64,000 nt of DNA from Viscum album (taxonomy: Eukaryota > Streptophyta > Magnoliopsida > Santalales > Viscaceae). The stretch lies in the NCBI GenBank assembly GCA_963277665.1, contig OY728128.1:1350248356-1350312355 (forward strand), written 5' to 3'. Position numbers and translations under genes: made by a program. Positions 32,111 to 43,222 of this stretch are shown piece by piece (positions within the stretch are counted from its first letter, which is position 1; every line of letters starts with the position of its first letter). The notes beneath the pieces were generated by a model that had not been told where the DNA came from, made no database searches, and saw nothing but the letters and a program-made list of their open reading frames with translations.

Positions 32111-33410
32111 CTTCACTTCTATCTTGTGATAATTGTTAAGAGTATTCTATTGTGCTAGTATAAAAACAAGACATCCTTTTGAAATATGTACAGGTTCTTC
32201 TCACCTTTCACAAATAGTTTCCAGGAGTTGGAACCTATTTTCAATCTTTACTTCATTATTTTCATATTTCATTACAAGAACCTTCTCAGACTTCTTTCTT
32301 TTAGTACATTGACACCCCCTTAATCTCAACCTTCAATATCTTGTGAGATAATAAAAATTTTGTTTCTAAAAAAAACACAAGTTTGTTGTGTGTAAAAATC
32401 CCCCACAATACTAGTAATACCCATAGAAAGTGTATTTACCTTTGAAACCTCCATACTGATTAGAATTGTACCTTGAGCTTGAAGAGTAAATTTTTATTCA
32501 ATGAAGCAAAAATAAAACCACAAAGTCCCACCGGTCAAACCAGGGCCACCTTCTTTTCTTTATTTTCTGAACCATAAAGATTTTAATAATTAATCTGATT
32601 CTTCTTCTTCTTTTCATCCTTAATAAAATAAAAAGTATTTGAAACTTTTCTGGATCTAGATAAAACATTTTTGGACTCATGATGTTTAGTAACATTGGAA
32701 TTATTCACTTATGTCACATAAAATTTTCCTAGCATTATTATTTTTAGAAACAATTACATTCTTCTTATCATCCTTTAAAGATAACTTTTTTTTAAGCTTC
32801 TCAAGTTTCTCATTATGAGAACATTCACCAACTTCAGTGATAGAGTTTTGGAATATTTTATTTAACAAGTCATCTTTGGAAAACAAATGGACAAGTTCCA
32901 ACTCTTCTTCTGTTACTTTCAACTTCACCTCTATATGCTCATTAAGATTCTTTTCTTATTCAAGAAAAATCTTCAAATTATCAATATCTTTAACCATATT
33001 TTCTTTCTCATCCGAAAAACATTCTTGATTTCTTATTGAATAACATTCATCTTCAAACATTTTGTTTTTCTTTTCAAGACTTCTGGTCTTTCTCAAACAT
33101 TCTTTCAATTCTTCTTTCAAATGAATCTCAAGTAGTGTTTCTTCTTCTTAAAAACCATTGATTCCATATTATTCATCACTCACAATTTCAATGAAAGTAT
33201 TTTCAATACGATACTCAACTGACTTTTTAGATTCAGTATCACTTTATTCTTCTTCATCATCTTTAGATAAGAAACTTCTTATTTTGGATTTGAATAATTT
33301 CTTTTCTTTCCCTATGGAATATAACTTTCCTTTATCACCATGTTTCTTCCATTATCTTATTGTATTTATTTCTTATTGGTCACTATCCTCTTTATTCTTT
33401 CTTTGAGGAT
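32111..33410 (-). pseudogene. gag: Element 2 gag C-terminal coiled-coil spacer
   Basis: Minus-strand fragments rich in Glu, Lys, Leu and Ser, e.g. 32,701-32,928 (EEELELVHLFSKDDLLNK..., then EKLEKLKKKLSLKDD) and the acidic DDEEE block near 33,260. This is the usual long spacer between the zinc knuckle and protease in copia elements of the SIRE kind. It is interrupted by stops and no catalytic domain is present. Confidence 0.65.
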
Positions 33411-34020
33411 AGTTTGTCGCAAAGTGACCAACTCTTCCACATTAAAAAAAATTCATGGGAAGTTTTCCTTGGTATTTTAATATACCTCTTTTCACATTTT
33501 TTGAAAATAGGGATAATATATCATTGATATTTTTACATACCTCATTTTCAAAGTCAAAATCTTCATCTTCTTATTTAATAAGTATCTTCATCGAGTTTTC
33601 TTTCTTCATATCCTTGAAAAAAAATTCTCTATTAATATTTGTTTTTCTTCTCATAGCTTTCTCTATTCTCATTTCATAAGTGATAAGACTTCTATGAAAA
33701 TCATCAAGAGATAGTGTCTCAGGATCCCTACCTTCTAATGAAGAAAATTTTGCATCTAATTTTTTAGGTAGGATTCTCAAAATCTTCACAAAAATTGTAG
33801 AGTCATCCAGAATTTCACTAAGACATTTGATAGTACTCACAATATCATTCACCCTGGTAAAGAAATCCCCAATTGATTTATGCTCACCAATCATCAAGTC
33901 TTCATGCATTAATCTCCATATTTGAAGTTTTGTATTCTTGAATTTTTTATTGACTTCATATATGTTTTTTAATTTTTCCCATATTCCTTTGGTTGTGACA
34001 ACAGCTTTCACTGTCAAGAA
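33411..34020 (-). pseudogene. gag: Element 2 gag (UBN2-type) and zinc knuckle
   Basis: The 148-codon frame 34,017-33,571 reads AKxIWEKLKNIYE (about residues 10-20), LQIWRLMHEDLMIGE, GDFFTRVNDIVSTIKCL, ILRILPKKLDAKFSSLE and SLDDFHRSLITYEMR: the standard helices of the copia UBN2 gag. About 33,412-33,445 codes for CGRVGHFATNYP, a CCHC knuckle with the last Cys replaced by Tyr. The start of gag (34,020-34,289) is AT-rich with stops. Confidence 0.92.
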
Positions 34021-34289
34021 TTAACTTTCAAAAAGTGATGAAAATATAGAATTCTTTTCCCTTCCATCATTCTCATGATTTTGTTTATAAACTGGTGTAA
34101 GTGAATCTTTATAATCAATGGGTTAAAACCCAACTTTTTCTACATCAAGAACATCATAACTAATATACATAAGATAAGGTAGAATTCTATCCTTCCATAT
34201 ATTATAGTTATTTTTATCAAAGACTGGAATAACTTTACTATTCACATAGTTCAAATTCCCTATCAGCAAAGAGAAGTGAAGGGAACCTT

Positions 34290-34301
34290 GCTCTAATACC
34301 A
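34290..34301 (-). other. Primer-binding site of element 2
   Basis: On the minus strand TGGTATTAGAGC, one mismatch from the initiator-Met PBS TGGTATCAGAGC, one base from the LTR end. Confidence 0.9.
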
Positions 34302-34302
34302 C

Positions 34303-36863
34303 TGTAAAGTGCCTAATCAGTGTATTATATCACAAAGAGGGGGTGGGATGAATTAGTGATACTCTTTTTATTTTATGTTTCTTTTCAATTGAAATTATCT
34401 TCTCCTTCTATTAAATATTCAATTCCCTGATGAAAAAAATTCAATCCGCATATCCACAGGAACACAAAGATTTACAAGGTTCACTATTCAATAAGAATAG
34501 ATAAGTCCTTGGTATGGTTTGAAAATGATCCAATATTATACAATCCACTAGAAAAAAAATATTTGGAATACAATGAGTAGGATATACCCTTATACTCATG
34601 TTGCACTATGAAACAGCCCCACTAGTGTGTGTGCACCCTCATAACACAATAGGGTAATATAATTGTTATGTAACAACTCATGTTACCTACGCTTCTTTTC
34701 AAATCAAAAAATTTATTCAATTGAAATACAATTCTTTAATTCCTTACCCAGAAGAAAGGTAGTAACCTCCTAGAGTTTGTTATGAAAACTGAGTCTGATT
34801 TTCCTGGATCTGATTCTCCAAGTATGACTCTTCCAATACAATTCTTCAAATTTTATTTTCATATTCTAATACAATACAAATTAATTGGAACCACTTAAAT
34901 ACCTGAGTATGATAAAACTTAGTATGATACTTCCTAAGTCTGAAAATATTCAATATAGAAGTACCCAGAATGGAAACCCCTATTCCGATTAATTAAGACA
35001 GATACCAAAATCAGCTGAATACAATTGAAAATCTGAATACGATGATCATCTAATTATGATGAATCCTGAATATGATGATCATTCGAATACAACGTTATGA
35101 TCTTGTATTATTCACCGCATAAATGTATTCAATACAAAACAAAATGGTATCACTTTATCTCACTGAAAACTCAGAGCTTCTCTCTCTACTATGATAAACT
35201 GTACCAATGGTTAGAAAGTAAAAAAGTAATTCTTCTTTTATAGGTTACCCTAGAAATTTTTGGGTGATAATACCAAAAAACATTCCCACTCACAAAAATT
35301 AACCCACATTTCATTTTCACATAAAATTTTGAATTCATTTTGACATCATAAATGCTTATCGATTCTTCTCAAAACTTCTACAATCTTTACCTATTATTCT
35401 CTAGAATCCCATTTCAAATGTCAATATAATTAAAATTGATGAGTAATATATGACTCCGATCATCTGAGTCTAATTGTATCAATCTGATTACTGAATACCA
35501 TTCTCATAAATTATTTGAATCAAAATATTATAATTGAAAGTTAAGCTCCCCCTAGAAAAATAATTTAGCAATATCTTTTCTTCACACAGCTCATCCAAAT
35601 AATGTAATTCAACCCTTTTGAAATGGTTGATTGCACTATTGATCATCCTCTTCACTTATTCTCTTGAATAACTTGAAAACATCACTTCATTCAAAAACCT
35701 ATGTTTGAATCATGACTTCCTTCATGAATTTGAATTCATTTGAGGATCAGATTTAGCATCGCCTAAATTTAATTGGAATGTATCATAACTTTCCATTCGA
35801 TCAGACTTCTTTATTTTCTTCTCAACTTGAAAAAAATATTTTTTGAATATGATTTTTCTGGATACTATCATCATGAATATGATCATTCTGGATATGACCA
35901 TTGCTTCTTCCACCCAGATACGATCATTTTGAAAAACAATCGACATCAACTCTTACTCTTTAATTGGCACCGCCTTTTCAATTGGACTCACCTTTTCAAT
36001 CAACACCACCTATTCAATCTGCACCAACTTTTCAATATGCACCACCTTTTCAAACAACGCCTCCTTTTAAAATAGAACCTCCTTTCTAATCAGTATCATA
36101 TTTTCAATCAATACCACATTTTCATGAGAACCACTTTTCATCAGTACTACTTTCCATCGGTACCACTCTTCATCAAAACCACTTTACATTGGCACAAATT
36201 TCATCCTTTTTCACCTGAATATGAATGTTTTGATAAAAAATCAGTATCACCACCTTTCATTGGTGATACACTTTAGTGGCACCACTTTTCATTGGCACCA
36301 CTCCTCCTCTTCTTTCACCCGGATGCGATTGTTTTGGAAAACAATCGGCATTACTTCTTTATTTTTTCCACTTAGATATGATAACTCTAGATACGATCCT
36401 TTTTCGATCAGAAGCATATTTTTCACTACCCATTTCTTTCATCAATGTGCCATCACAAGTTCTAAATTCAACTTGTGATTTATATGAAATAAAAATCAGC
36501 AAATCATCATTATAATTAAAACATCTTAGTCATAGTGACATTGATTCTCCATCAAAACAACTACTTATTCCATACTAGATACAGAGTGAATCTAATAAAT
36601 CCCAAGTTATGAAATTTACCAATACCAGACCCTCATTATGATGGAATTTCATAGTGGGTATGATTATTTTGAAAAAACGGGTCTGATTCTTTTGAAAACA
36701 AGGATCTGATTCTTTTGAAAATATTGGATCTGATTATTTTGAAATCAATCCTCACTATAAACAAAGTGAAGTGATTTTCTTTATTCCTTTATTCAACAAC
36801 ATTATTGAAAACAAAATATAGAACATGATACCCATCACCTTCATCATCATCTTGGTCCTAAAA
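34303..36863 (-). repeat. 5' LTR of element 2
   Basis: About 2.56 kb, matching 7,863-10,402. Plus-strand ends are TGTAAAGTGCC and GGTCCTAAAA (the other LTR ends GGACCTAACA). The right end is followed directly by element 1 RT codons (VDLDEVR), which fixes it within a few bases. Confidence 0.88.
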
Positions 36864-37050
36864 ATGTTGACCTTGATGAGGTGAGAGTTTATTTTATGGG
36901 GGGATCCCAAGAACATCTTTGGCATACAGAGTTTCTTAGGGCCAGCTAGATGTTACAAGTGTTTCATATTGTACTTCTCCTGCTTAGAAACACCTCTTAT
37001 AGTATTTACTTAGAAGGGTTTGAAGTTTTTATGGTCAGATATCTACAACA
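36864..37050 (+). pseudogene. pol: Element 1 reverse transcriptase, C-terminal end
   Basis: Resumes the RT cut at 7,862: VDLDEVR, then GIQSFLGPARCYKCF (about 36,918-36,962) for the EIRSFLGLAGYYRRF block of gypsy RT. This continuity is the main proof that the copia element is nested here. Confidence 0.88.
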
Positions 37051-37460
37051 AAATACTTTCAAGATCTGAAAGGGAGACTAACTTAAGTGTTGTTATTGAT
37101 TATTCTATACGCATGAAAAAGTTACAATATATATTGTGATGTATTTTGTTTCCTTCTAGGATTAGTTCTAATGCATAATGAGAGATTTTTAGCATATGTG
37201 CCTCACTATTTTATACCAAAAGAGTACAACTACCTGATGCACAATCTCAAGTTAGCCACTTATGTTCATGCCTTGCACTATTGGATGCATTATTTTCTAG
37301 GAGAGAATTTTGTGGTGCATAGGGACCACAAAATCCTCAAGTACATATTTACATAGTGTGACTTGAATATTATGAAATTAATATGGGTTGAGTTCCTAAA
37401 AACTTTTGAATTCAAGCTTTCCTATATTCCCAGAAAGAAAAATGTATTTTCTTATGCACT
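37051..37460 (+). pseudogene. pol: Element 1 RNase H
   Basis: The frame 37,171-37,356 gives HYFIPKEYNYLMHNLKLATY, LHYWMHYFLGENFVVHRDHK and LKYIFT, in agreement with the QLKPHEKNYPTHDLELAAVV...WRHYLYG...TDHKSLKYIF block. Ends near the SYIPRK-like YIPRKKN at 37,425. Stops flank it. Confidence 0.9.
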
Positions 37461-38560
37461 GATTATGAAGACTTAGATATAGTTATTTCAAGAGGCTAGT
37501 AGAGAGTGGCATCTTATGGACTTATTCTTAGAGATCCACTTGGAAGTGTAGGATGGTCAATTATACACTTTTCTCTTATCTTTATCAGTGACATATACTC
37601 TTCTTGATAGAGTTAGGATGAGATAGTTATAATATTCTAAGGGAATGGTCCTATGAAAGAGTGTTGAAGGTGAGGACCCACCTCCTGGTTGGACTATTGG
37701 TGGGGATGCAATTCTACACATACATGGTCACATCCTAGTTCTATTAAACATACATGAGGAGCTAATATTATAGTTTCATTCCTCATTATGGGAATTACAT
37801 ATCAAAATTTCCTAGATGTATCATGACATGCATCGTAAATATTGGTAGTTGGGGATGAAATGGTAAGTAGTTGGTTTCTTCATGAGTTGTTCCATTAGTC
37901 AGTATGTGAGGTGAAAATACTATTGAACAATATGAATTTGACAGTATTTATCCATTAAAAAGTGGAAATGGGACAATTTTGTGATGAATTTTGTAATTTG
38001 GTTACTAAGGTCACCTTAAGGTAGTGATTTTGTACGGGTTGTTTTCTACAGGCTCATGACCGTCACCCATTTCCTACCAATTAGGGAGACCTTTATAGTT
38101 GATGAGATTGAGAGTATTTTTATCTATGATATTGTGTTCCTTTTAAAGGTTCCTTGTACCATTGTATTGGATAGGAACACCCAGTTTATATATTGGTTTT
38201 TCAAGGCTTATAGTGGAAATTAGATACAAAGATGATTCTAATAAGGACATACCACCCTTAGACTGATAGAAAATTAAATTACGCTATACTGGTTCCAGAG
38301 GACTTTTTTAGAGAATTTTTCCTCCAAATCTAGGGTTATTGGGAGAGGAATATACCCTTTTTTGAGTTCACCAACAATAATATCTATCGGGTGATGATAC
38401 ATATGGAACCTTATGAGCCATTATACGATAGACCATGTCTATTACCTCTATTCTGGTTAGAGGTAGGAGAGGAAGCACTCCTCGGACCATGTATCATGTA
38501 AGAAACATCTAAGTAGATCCATTTGATCAAAAAGTGGATGGATGCTGATTAGTATATACA
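37461..38560 (+). pseudogene. pol: Element 1 integrase
   Basis: Blocks in order: HDMHRKYW.LGMKW (37,825-37,862) for the zinc-binding HPGxxKMYxDLKxxYWWxGMK region; DRHPFPTN / FLPIRETFIVDE (38,058-38,105); IYDIVFLLKVPCTIVLDRNTQF (38,125-38,190) with the second catalytic Asp; MEPYEPLYDRPCLLPLFW (38,402-38,456) for MAPYEALYGRKCRSPICW; and EEALLGP. Many stops and shifts. Confidence 0.88.
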
Positions 38561-39060
38561 TAAATCCTATTCCAATCATTGTCGATGACCTCTAGAGTTC
38601 ATGGTTAGGAATTGGGTATTTTTTTATATCTATCCTAGTCTAGGACATAGACGAATTCAGAGACAGGTTAAGTTTTCACCAAGATATGTCAATATTTTTT
38701 AAATTTTGATGATATTTAGGGCAGTATCCTATCGTTTGTAATTACCTTAGAGGAATTTATCCATGAATTATTTTATCCATGTATCTCAGCTATGTCATTA
38801 TCACTCAGACTGATCACATACTCCTCATCCATATGAGGTTTAGTTATAGGTAGATGTATACTTTAAGGAGAATCCTATATGTATTATTGATCAAAATATA
38901 AAGTATTTATGAGGTCGGATAGTACCTCTAGTATGAGTGCTATGGAATCATGTCCATGTACAAGATGAGACTTGGAAGTGGGAGTCCAATGTATGTGCTC
39001 AGTGGTAGGAGTTACTCTTAGATAGTGCTTTATTACCCATAGAAGATAAATTCTTGGATA
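38561..39060 (+). pseudogene. pol: Element 1 integrase C-terminus and chromodomain-like tail
   Basis: PLEFMVRNWVFFYIYPS and KFSPRYVNIF (38,588-38,700) match the LEFxVGDxVFLKVSP...KLSPRYIGPF module. At 38,925-39,010 VPLV.VLWNH and QDETWKWES match VPLVKVLWRN...EEATWERE, the truncated chromodomain of Del/Tekay-type chromoviruses that targets integration. Broken by stops. Confidence 0.82.
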
Positions 39061-39066
39061 AATTGC

Positions 39067-39080
39067 TTTAAGGGGGAATT
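39067..39080 (+). other. Polypurine tract of element 1
   Basis: TTTAAGGGGGAATT directly upstream of the 3' LTR. Confidence 0.75.
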
Positions 39081-41433
39081 TTATAAGATCCTATGTTTTT
39101 CTATGAGGTACATAACTTTTTAATTACAGTTTAATTCCTTAACTTTGACCTAATTTGGATGTATATTAAGGTCATAGGAGTTTTGAAGGTTTTTGGGGCT
39201 TGTTCAGATCCCAGAGGCTCAGTTTTTTAGAGAAGTTAGTTGGGTCACATAGTTAGTACAAATATTGAAACCCATGATACACGGTCAATATTAACCATGT
39301 GGGGTGGACCAAGGATCTAAAAATGGCCGCATGGTTTGATAAAACCATGAAACTAGGGTCTCACACTGATGCGTGAGCACTTGTAATTTTTAGGAGAGGC
39401 TAAACGCATGGTCAGTTCATGGTTTGTCTAACTGTACACCATGATCATGAAAGGGGAGTCTTGGACAGCATAATTTGGCATGGTTTGTGAATGGTTTTCA
39501 AAATTATATTCACGAATCATACTGGTTTCTGGTTAAGACAGTGATAGGCACACAGTTGGTGCATGGTTTGGCCAAACCTATGGCCAAACCTTGAAACCCA
39601 AAATTTAAAGAATAAATTTTTTTCTTTCCCCGATATCAGTAAGGTTTTACCCCCCCCCCCCCCCCCTCCTTCTTTTAATTTATCTAGTGTATCCTCCTTC
39701 TGTTTATATTCTTCTTCAATCCCAACCTATGCTTTTCTCCCAATTAATTATCAGATGTTTGATTCAAAAAAAATTGGTCTAATTAGATAGCCACTGTTAA
39801 CTACTTTGATTCATATAATTGTTTCTTAATTTATATTCTTATATAATGAGCTATTTTAGTGTGATATAATTTTCCCTATTCTTAGGACATTTTTTCATTT
39901 CTCCATTTTCTTCTGATCTGGGCCTAGTTAAGAGTCGATACAGGATGAGTGTTATGACAACGGTATACAGTAAGTGTTCTATACCTTTCCCTTAATGTTA
40001 TTTATATACCTTTTTATCATCGTTCCACATGTTGTACCTTCTGAAGATTAACCTTAATTAATTAAACTTCTTGAATATTTTTTTGGAACCTATTTAGGTT
40101 TACCACTGAGTTTCGTTTTATAGTTGGAGGTTGTTATCCCCAACCTGGACCACCTGTGAGGTGTGCTGGTGTATCTACCCTTGTTATACCTACATGTTGG
40201 GTATGTGTTAAATCTCCACATATTTTAGTGATTTATTGAATTAATTGATAATTAAATGCTTAAATATGAGAAGTGTTGTGCCTGATTTTCAATTAGATTA
40301 CATGTTATTAAATGGTTAAATGGGGAATGAATTAGTTAAATCGGTTTATATAGAAAATTTGAAATGGTTTGGATATCCTTGGGGATTGTGACTTGATTAT
40401 GAGATGATGAATTGATTGTGGTAGAGGATTATTTACACATTTAATCTCCTTATATCCTGATTCCATAGGATTCTATGTATTTTTATACTCCATGGATTCA
40501 TTTTACTTTGGATGTTAGGGACATTTTTACTCCTGAGATTTGACTTTCTTGGACTACCTTGGGCATGCTCTGTGTACATGCTCCTTTGACTCCAACCAAG
40601 TCTTTACCAATTTTTCTATAGAGATTATCCATTAAATCGAAGAGGATACCTTGGTCATTTTATTCCTTGGATTTTTTCTTTTAGGTCCAACATTAGTTTA
40701 CATGAAATAATTCAAAATTGATGTTTTCTCTTTATTTATAGTTAGCATGTGATTATTGTGGTTTGATTGTAGTTTTTTCACTATGAAGTATCAAATATAT
40801 TTTTCATTTCTTATTTTTGTTATATATATTGCACACTTATTCTTCTTATATACGCAAACTGTACAAGTTATAGACACTGTTGGTAGTGGCCTATGGAGTG
40901 TTATCTCACACCCTATTGAGGCTACTGTTGGGTACCTGGAAAACATCAAGGGTGAATATAGGGATCGAGGAAAGTTCCCATATTATGATGCTTTTTTTGA
41001 TCATTTCTTATAAGAAGGGGAGTACAAGACCAATCTATGATCGTGATGCAATCTGTAGATAGTTTCATTTGGGTCATTTTGTTCTTTTGATACATGTATT
41101 GTATGGGATGATTGTTTCCATGTATTGACTACCATTTTTTATTGAAACATGACATGATCATCATATTTTTTATGAAAATTATCTTGGATTGAGTGTTATT
41201 ATTGATGTATGGGTGTTTATTTTCTATCTTTGATTTAAATTATTCTTTCTCAAATTAATTTACTTGTGATACAACTATGTTACTCTAATCATGAGGGTAT
41301 GGTATCCCCACTATATCATCACAGACCCTCTCTTTTGTTCGATATCCTATAGCATACGGGGAGGTACTCTTAAGGCCATGCAACCCACCAGCTTGGGTTT
41401 CCATTTAGTGGATAACCATTTCGGGGCATCACA
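39081..41433 (+). repeat. 3' LTR of element 1
   Basis: 2,353 bp. It starts TTATAAGATCC (probably a decayed TGTAACATCC) after the PPT and ends GGGGCATCACA. Only 39,673 onward has a partner in the window (2,669-4,427). It contains a 17-base C run at 39,650-39,666. Confidence 0.8.
39650..39666. repeat. Poly-C run
   Basis: Seventeen C in a row in the 3' LTR of element 1. A second C run of about 13, followed by a CA-rich simple sequence, is at about 41,709-41,745. Confidence 0.9.
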
Positions 41434-41437
41434 TCAA

Positions 41438-42329
41438 TGGTGATGATGAAATTGAGTCCCATAACCCAAGGGGTCTCTTGTGAGTCTATTGATTTATTTT
41501 TATACCATAGGTAGTGAAGGATTTTAAAATAAATAGAATCCTAATCCATTCAAAAAAGTTGGATCTTCCCATATTTCATTTTGAGTGGGCCACATGTGTA
41601 AGTCCTAATGGGAGAAAAATGGACAACCTAGCTTGTTTTATCATGGATTTTGACCAGACACCACTTGTCAATTTTGCTTTAATCATTTGAAATTTTAAAA
41701 CCTATCAACCCCCCCCCCCCACACAAACACACACATACACGCACATAGAAAAACATTAGGGATTATGTGAATATTTATGGATAAATAGAAATTGAAAACA
41801 ATAAGGAACATAAAAAATAGTGTAAGGATTACTCGTGGAACTCCCCTCCCACTGAATGAACTCAAATTTGTCCTTAGAAAAAGGAGATTCGGCCTAGGGA
41901 AGTTAAAATAAAATGGATAGGGGGATATATAATGATTTTATCTAGGGAGAAGAATGAGACGTAAAGGTCATTTAATAAAATTTAAACAAATTAAATTAAT
42001 TAGTTAAATTTAATCAAAAAATTATACCCACCAGAACTCTGGTGTCCCTCATCCAAACTCTAGTGGAAAAATGAGGTTCCAGAGCACCGCCAATAAACTT
42101 ATAATGGTAGTGGTAGTCACCACCAAATACTCTACTATAACTCTAGTGTACTCCCACCAATAATATATTAGTAAATATTCTTTACATATTTCCACTATAA
42201 CCATATTTAACTAAAACACTAACTTAGGCCTCCTCTAGCTACTCCAATACTAAAAATATTTAATAATAAATGGGATTTGAAAAAAAATTGAAATAAAATT
42301 CATACCACTTAAATATATTAGGTGTTACA
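41438..42329 (-). repeat. Probable 3' LTR of element 4
   Basis: On the minus strand it starts at 42,329 with TGTAACACCTAATATATT, right after a polypurine tract, which is typical of gypsy LTRs. The left limit is set by TGGTGATGATG at 41,438 and is uncertain. No second copy was found in the window. AT-rich, no coding. Confidence 0.55.
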
Positions 42330-42339
42330 ACCTCCCCAC
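42330..42339 (-). other. Polypurine tract of element 4
   Basis: GTGGGGAGGT on the minus strand, followed by TGTAACACC. Confidence 0.75.
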
Positions 42340-43222
42340 TATATATAATCTCACCCCCAGGTTTCACTACTACACATCACTGAACCTCATCAATGAACAA
42401 CTCCAACCACTGTTCTCGCATATCAGGATCTCACTCACACTTATCCTCTTAGATATGTTTGAGTTACCACTAAACATGTACTAAAGGGAATATATTCCCA
42501 TGTATATTCTTGTCACTCTAATCCATTATTCTAATCATTTGTTCCTCAAATGATTGATCTGGAACAAAATAGACCTTATCAATGTTGATCATGAGAGATG
42601 GGATAGGATGGTATATTTAAAGATGGGATAAATAAAAGATGTTATGAATCCACTATATCTCATAGAAAAAAAATAAATCATATTCCATGGTATCAATCCT
42701 CTCAATAAACTCAAATATACCCATGAACCTAGGTGCAAACTTCCTCATCCTTTGAACTCACATATATCCCAATTGAGACAACACTGGTGAGAATGCCCAA
42801 TAACCCACCTTAAACTTCAGAGGATGGAACCATCAATTAGCATAAGATATCTACCTAAATTTACTATTCATTATCTACTTTGTAATAAAATGAATATTCT
42901 TTGATTTCATCTTCATGAGACCCAAACCTATGAGAACCAACTCTCTTCCCTCTAACCAGTACAGAGGTGATCGGTTTGGCCTACCATACAAGGAATCAAA
43001 ATGTGTTATATTAATCAATTCCTGATAACTATTGTTATAAGAAAACTCTTCAAGTTTGATATGGTTCTCCTACATACCATATAAAATTAATGGTTCATGC
43101 ATGTAACATGTCCTCTAATACCAAGATTGTACACTTAAACTTTACGTTGGTATGAGGATGGTAGGTAGTTCTTAAGTTAACATGCATATCAAGATCCTTC
43201 CTTAAACTTACTTTATCCTACA
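42340..43222 (-). pseudogene. pol: Element 4: chromovirus integrase and chromodomain remnant
   Basis: Minus-strand reading from right to left: LRTTYHPHTNVKFKCTI and LVLEDMLHACTINF (about 43,085-43,200), corresponding to the [27 protein letters not shown] core; an LVRG...EIKE region; MRKFAPRFMGIFEFIERID (about 42,700-42,760), the KLSPRYIGPFEILERIG module; DQSFEEQMIRIMD (42,520-42,560); and MREQWLELFIDEVQ at 42,375-42,420 next to the PPT. Recognisable coding stops abruptly near 43,222, before the upstream core, so the element is truncated or interrupted. Relative of element 1 by domain order. Confidence 0.85.

Larger units (their letters stand above)
7863..36863 (-). mobile_element. Element 2: Ty1/copia element inserted in element 1 RT
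   Basis: A minus-strand copia element of about 10.9 kb without its own insertion: 5' LTR at the right, 3' LTR at the left. Reading leftward the internal order is PBS, gag (UBN2 type with a CCHC knuckle), coiled-coil spacer, protease, pre-integrase, integrase, RT, RNase H, PPT. That protease-integrase-RT order is diagnostic of copia. It is inserted in the RT of element 1 and interrupted by element 3. A clean target duplication is not preserved (left flank GTATA, right flank ATGTT), probably because a few bases were lost at the right end. Confidence 0.92.
2669..41433 (+). mobile_element. Element 1: Ty3/gypsy chromovirus, outermost of the nest
   Basis: A plus-strand LTR retrotransposon in order LTR, PBS, gag, protease, reverse transcriptase, RNase H, integrase, chromodomain-like tail, PPT, LTR. 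It is split at 7,862/36,864 by the copia element 2. The pol similarity stops in the RT just after a short block FLGNIIS and resumes at 36,866 with codons for VDLDEVR and then a block ending SFLG. These are adjacent in intact gypsy RTs (FLGHVIS then VDP). Every domain carries stops and frameshifts, and the LTRs differ much more from each other than those of elements 2 and 3, so this is the oldest insertion of the three. The order of domains and the EATWE-like tail fit the Del/Tekay group; that subgroup call is moderate. Confidence 0.85.

Noticed and set aside
7858..36868. Exact target-site duplication for copia element 2
   Set aside because: Left GTATA and right ATGTT do not match. The RT continuity proves the nesting, but the duplication itself cannot be claimed.
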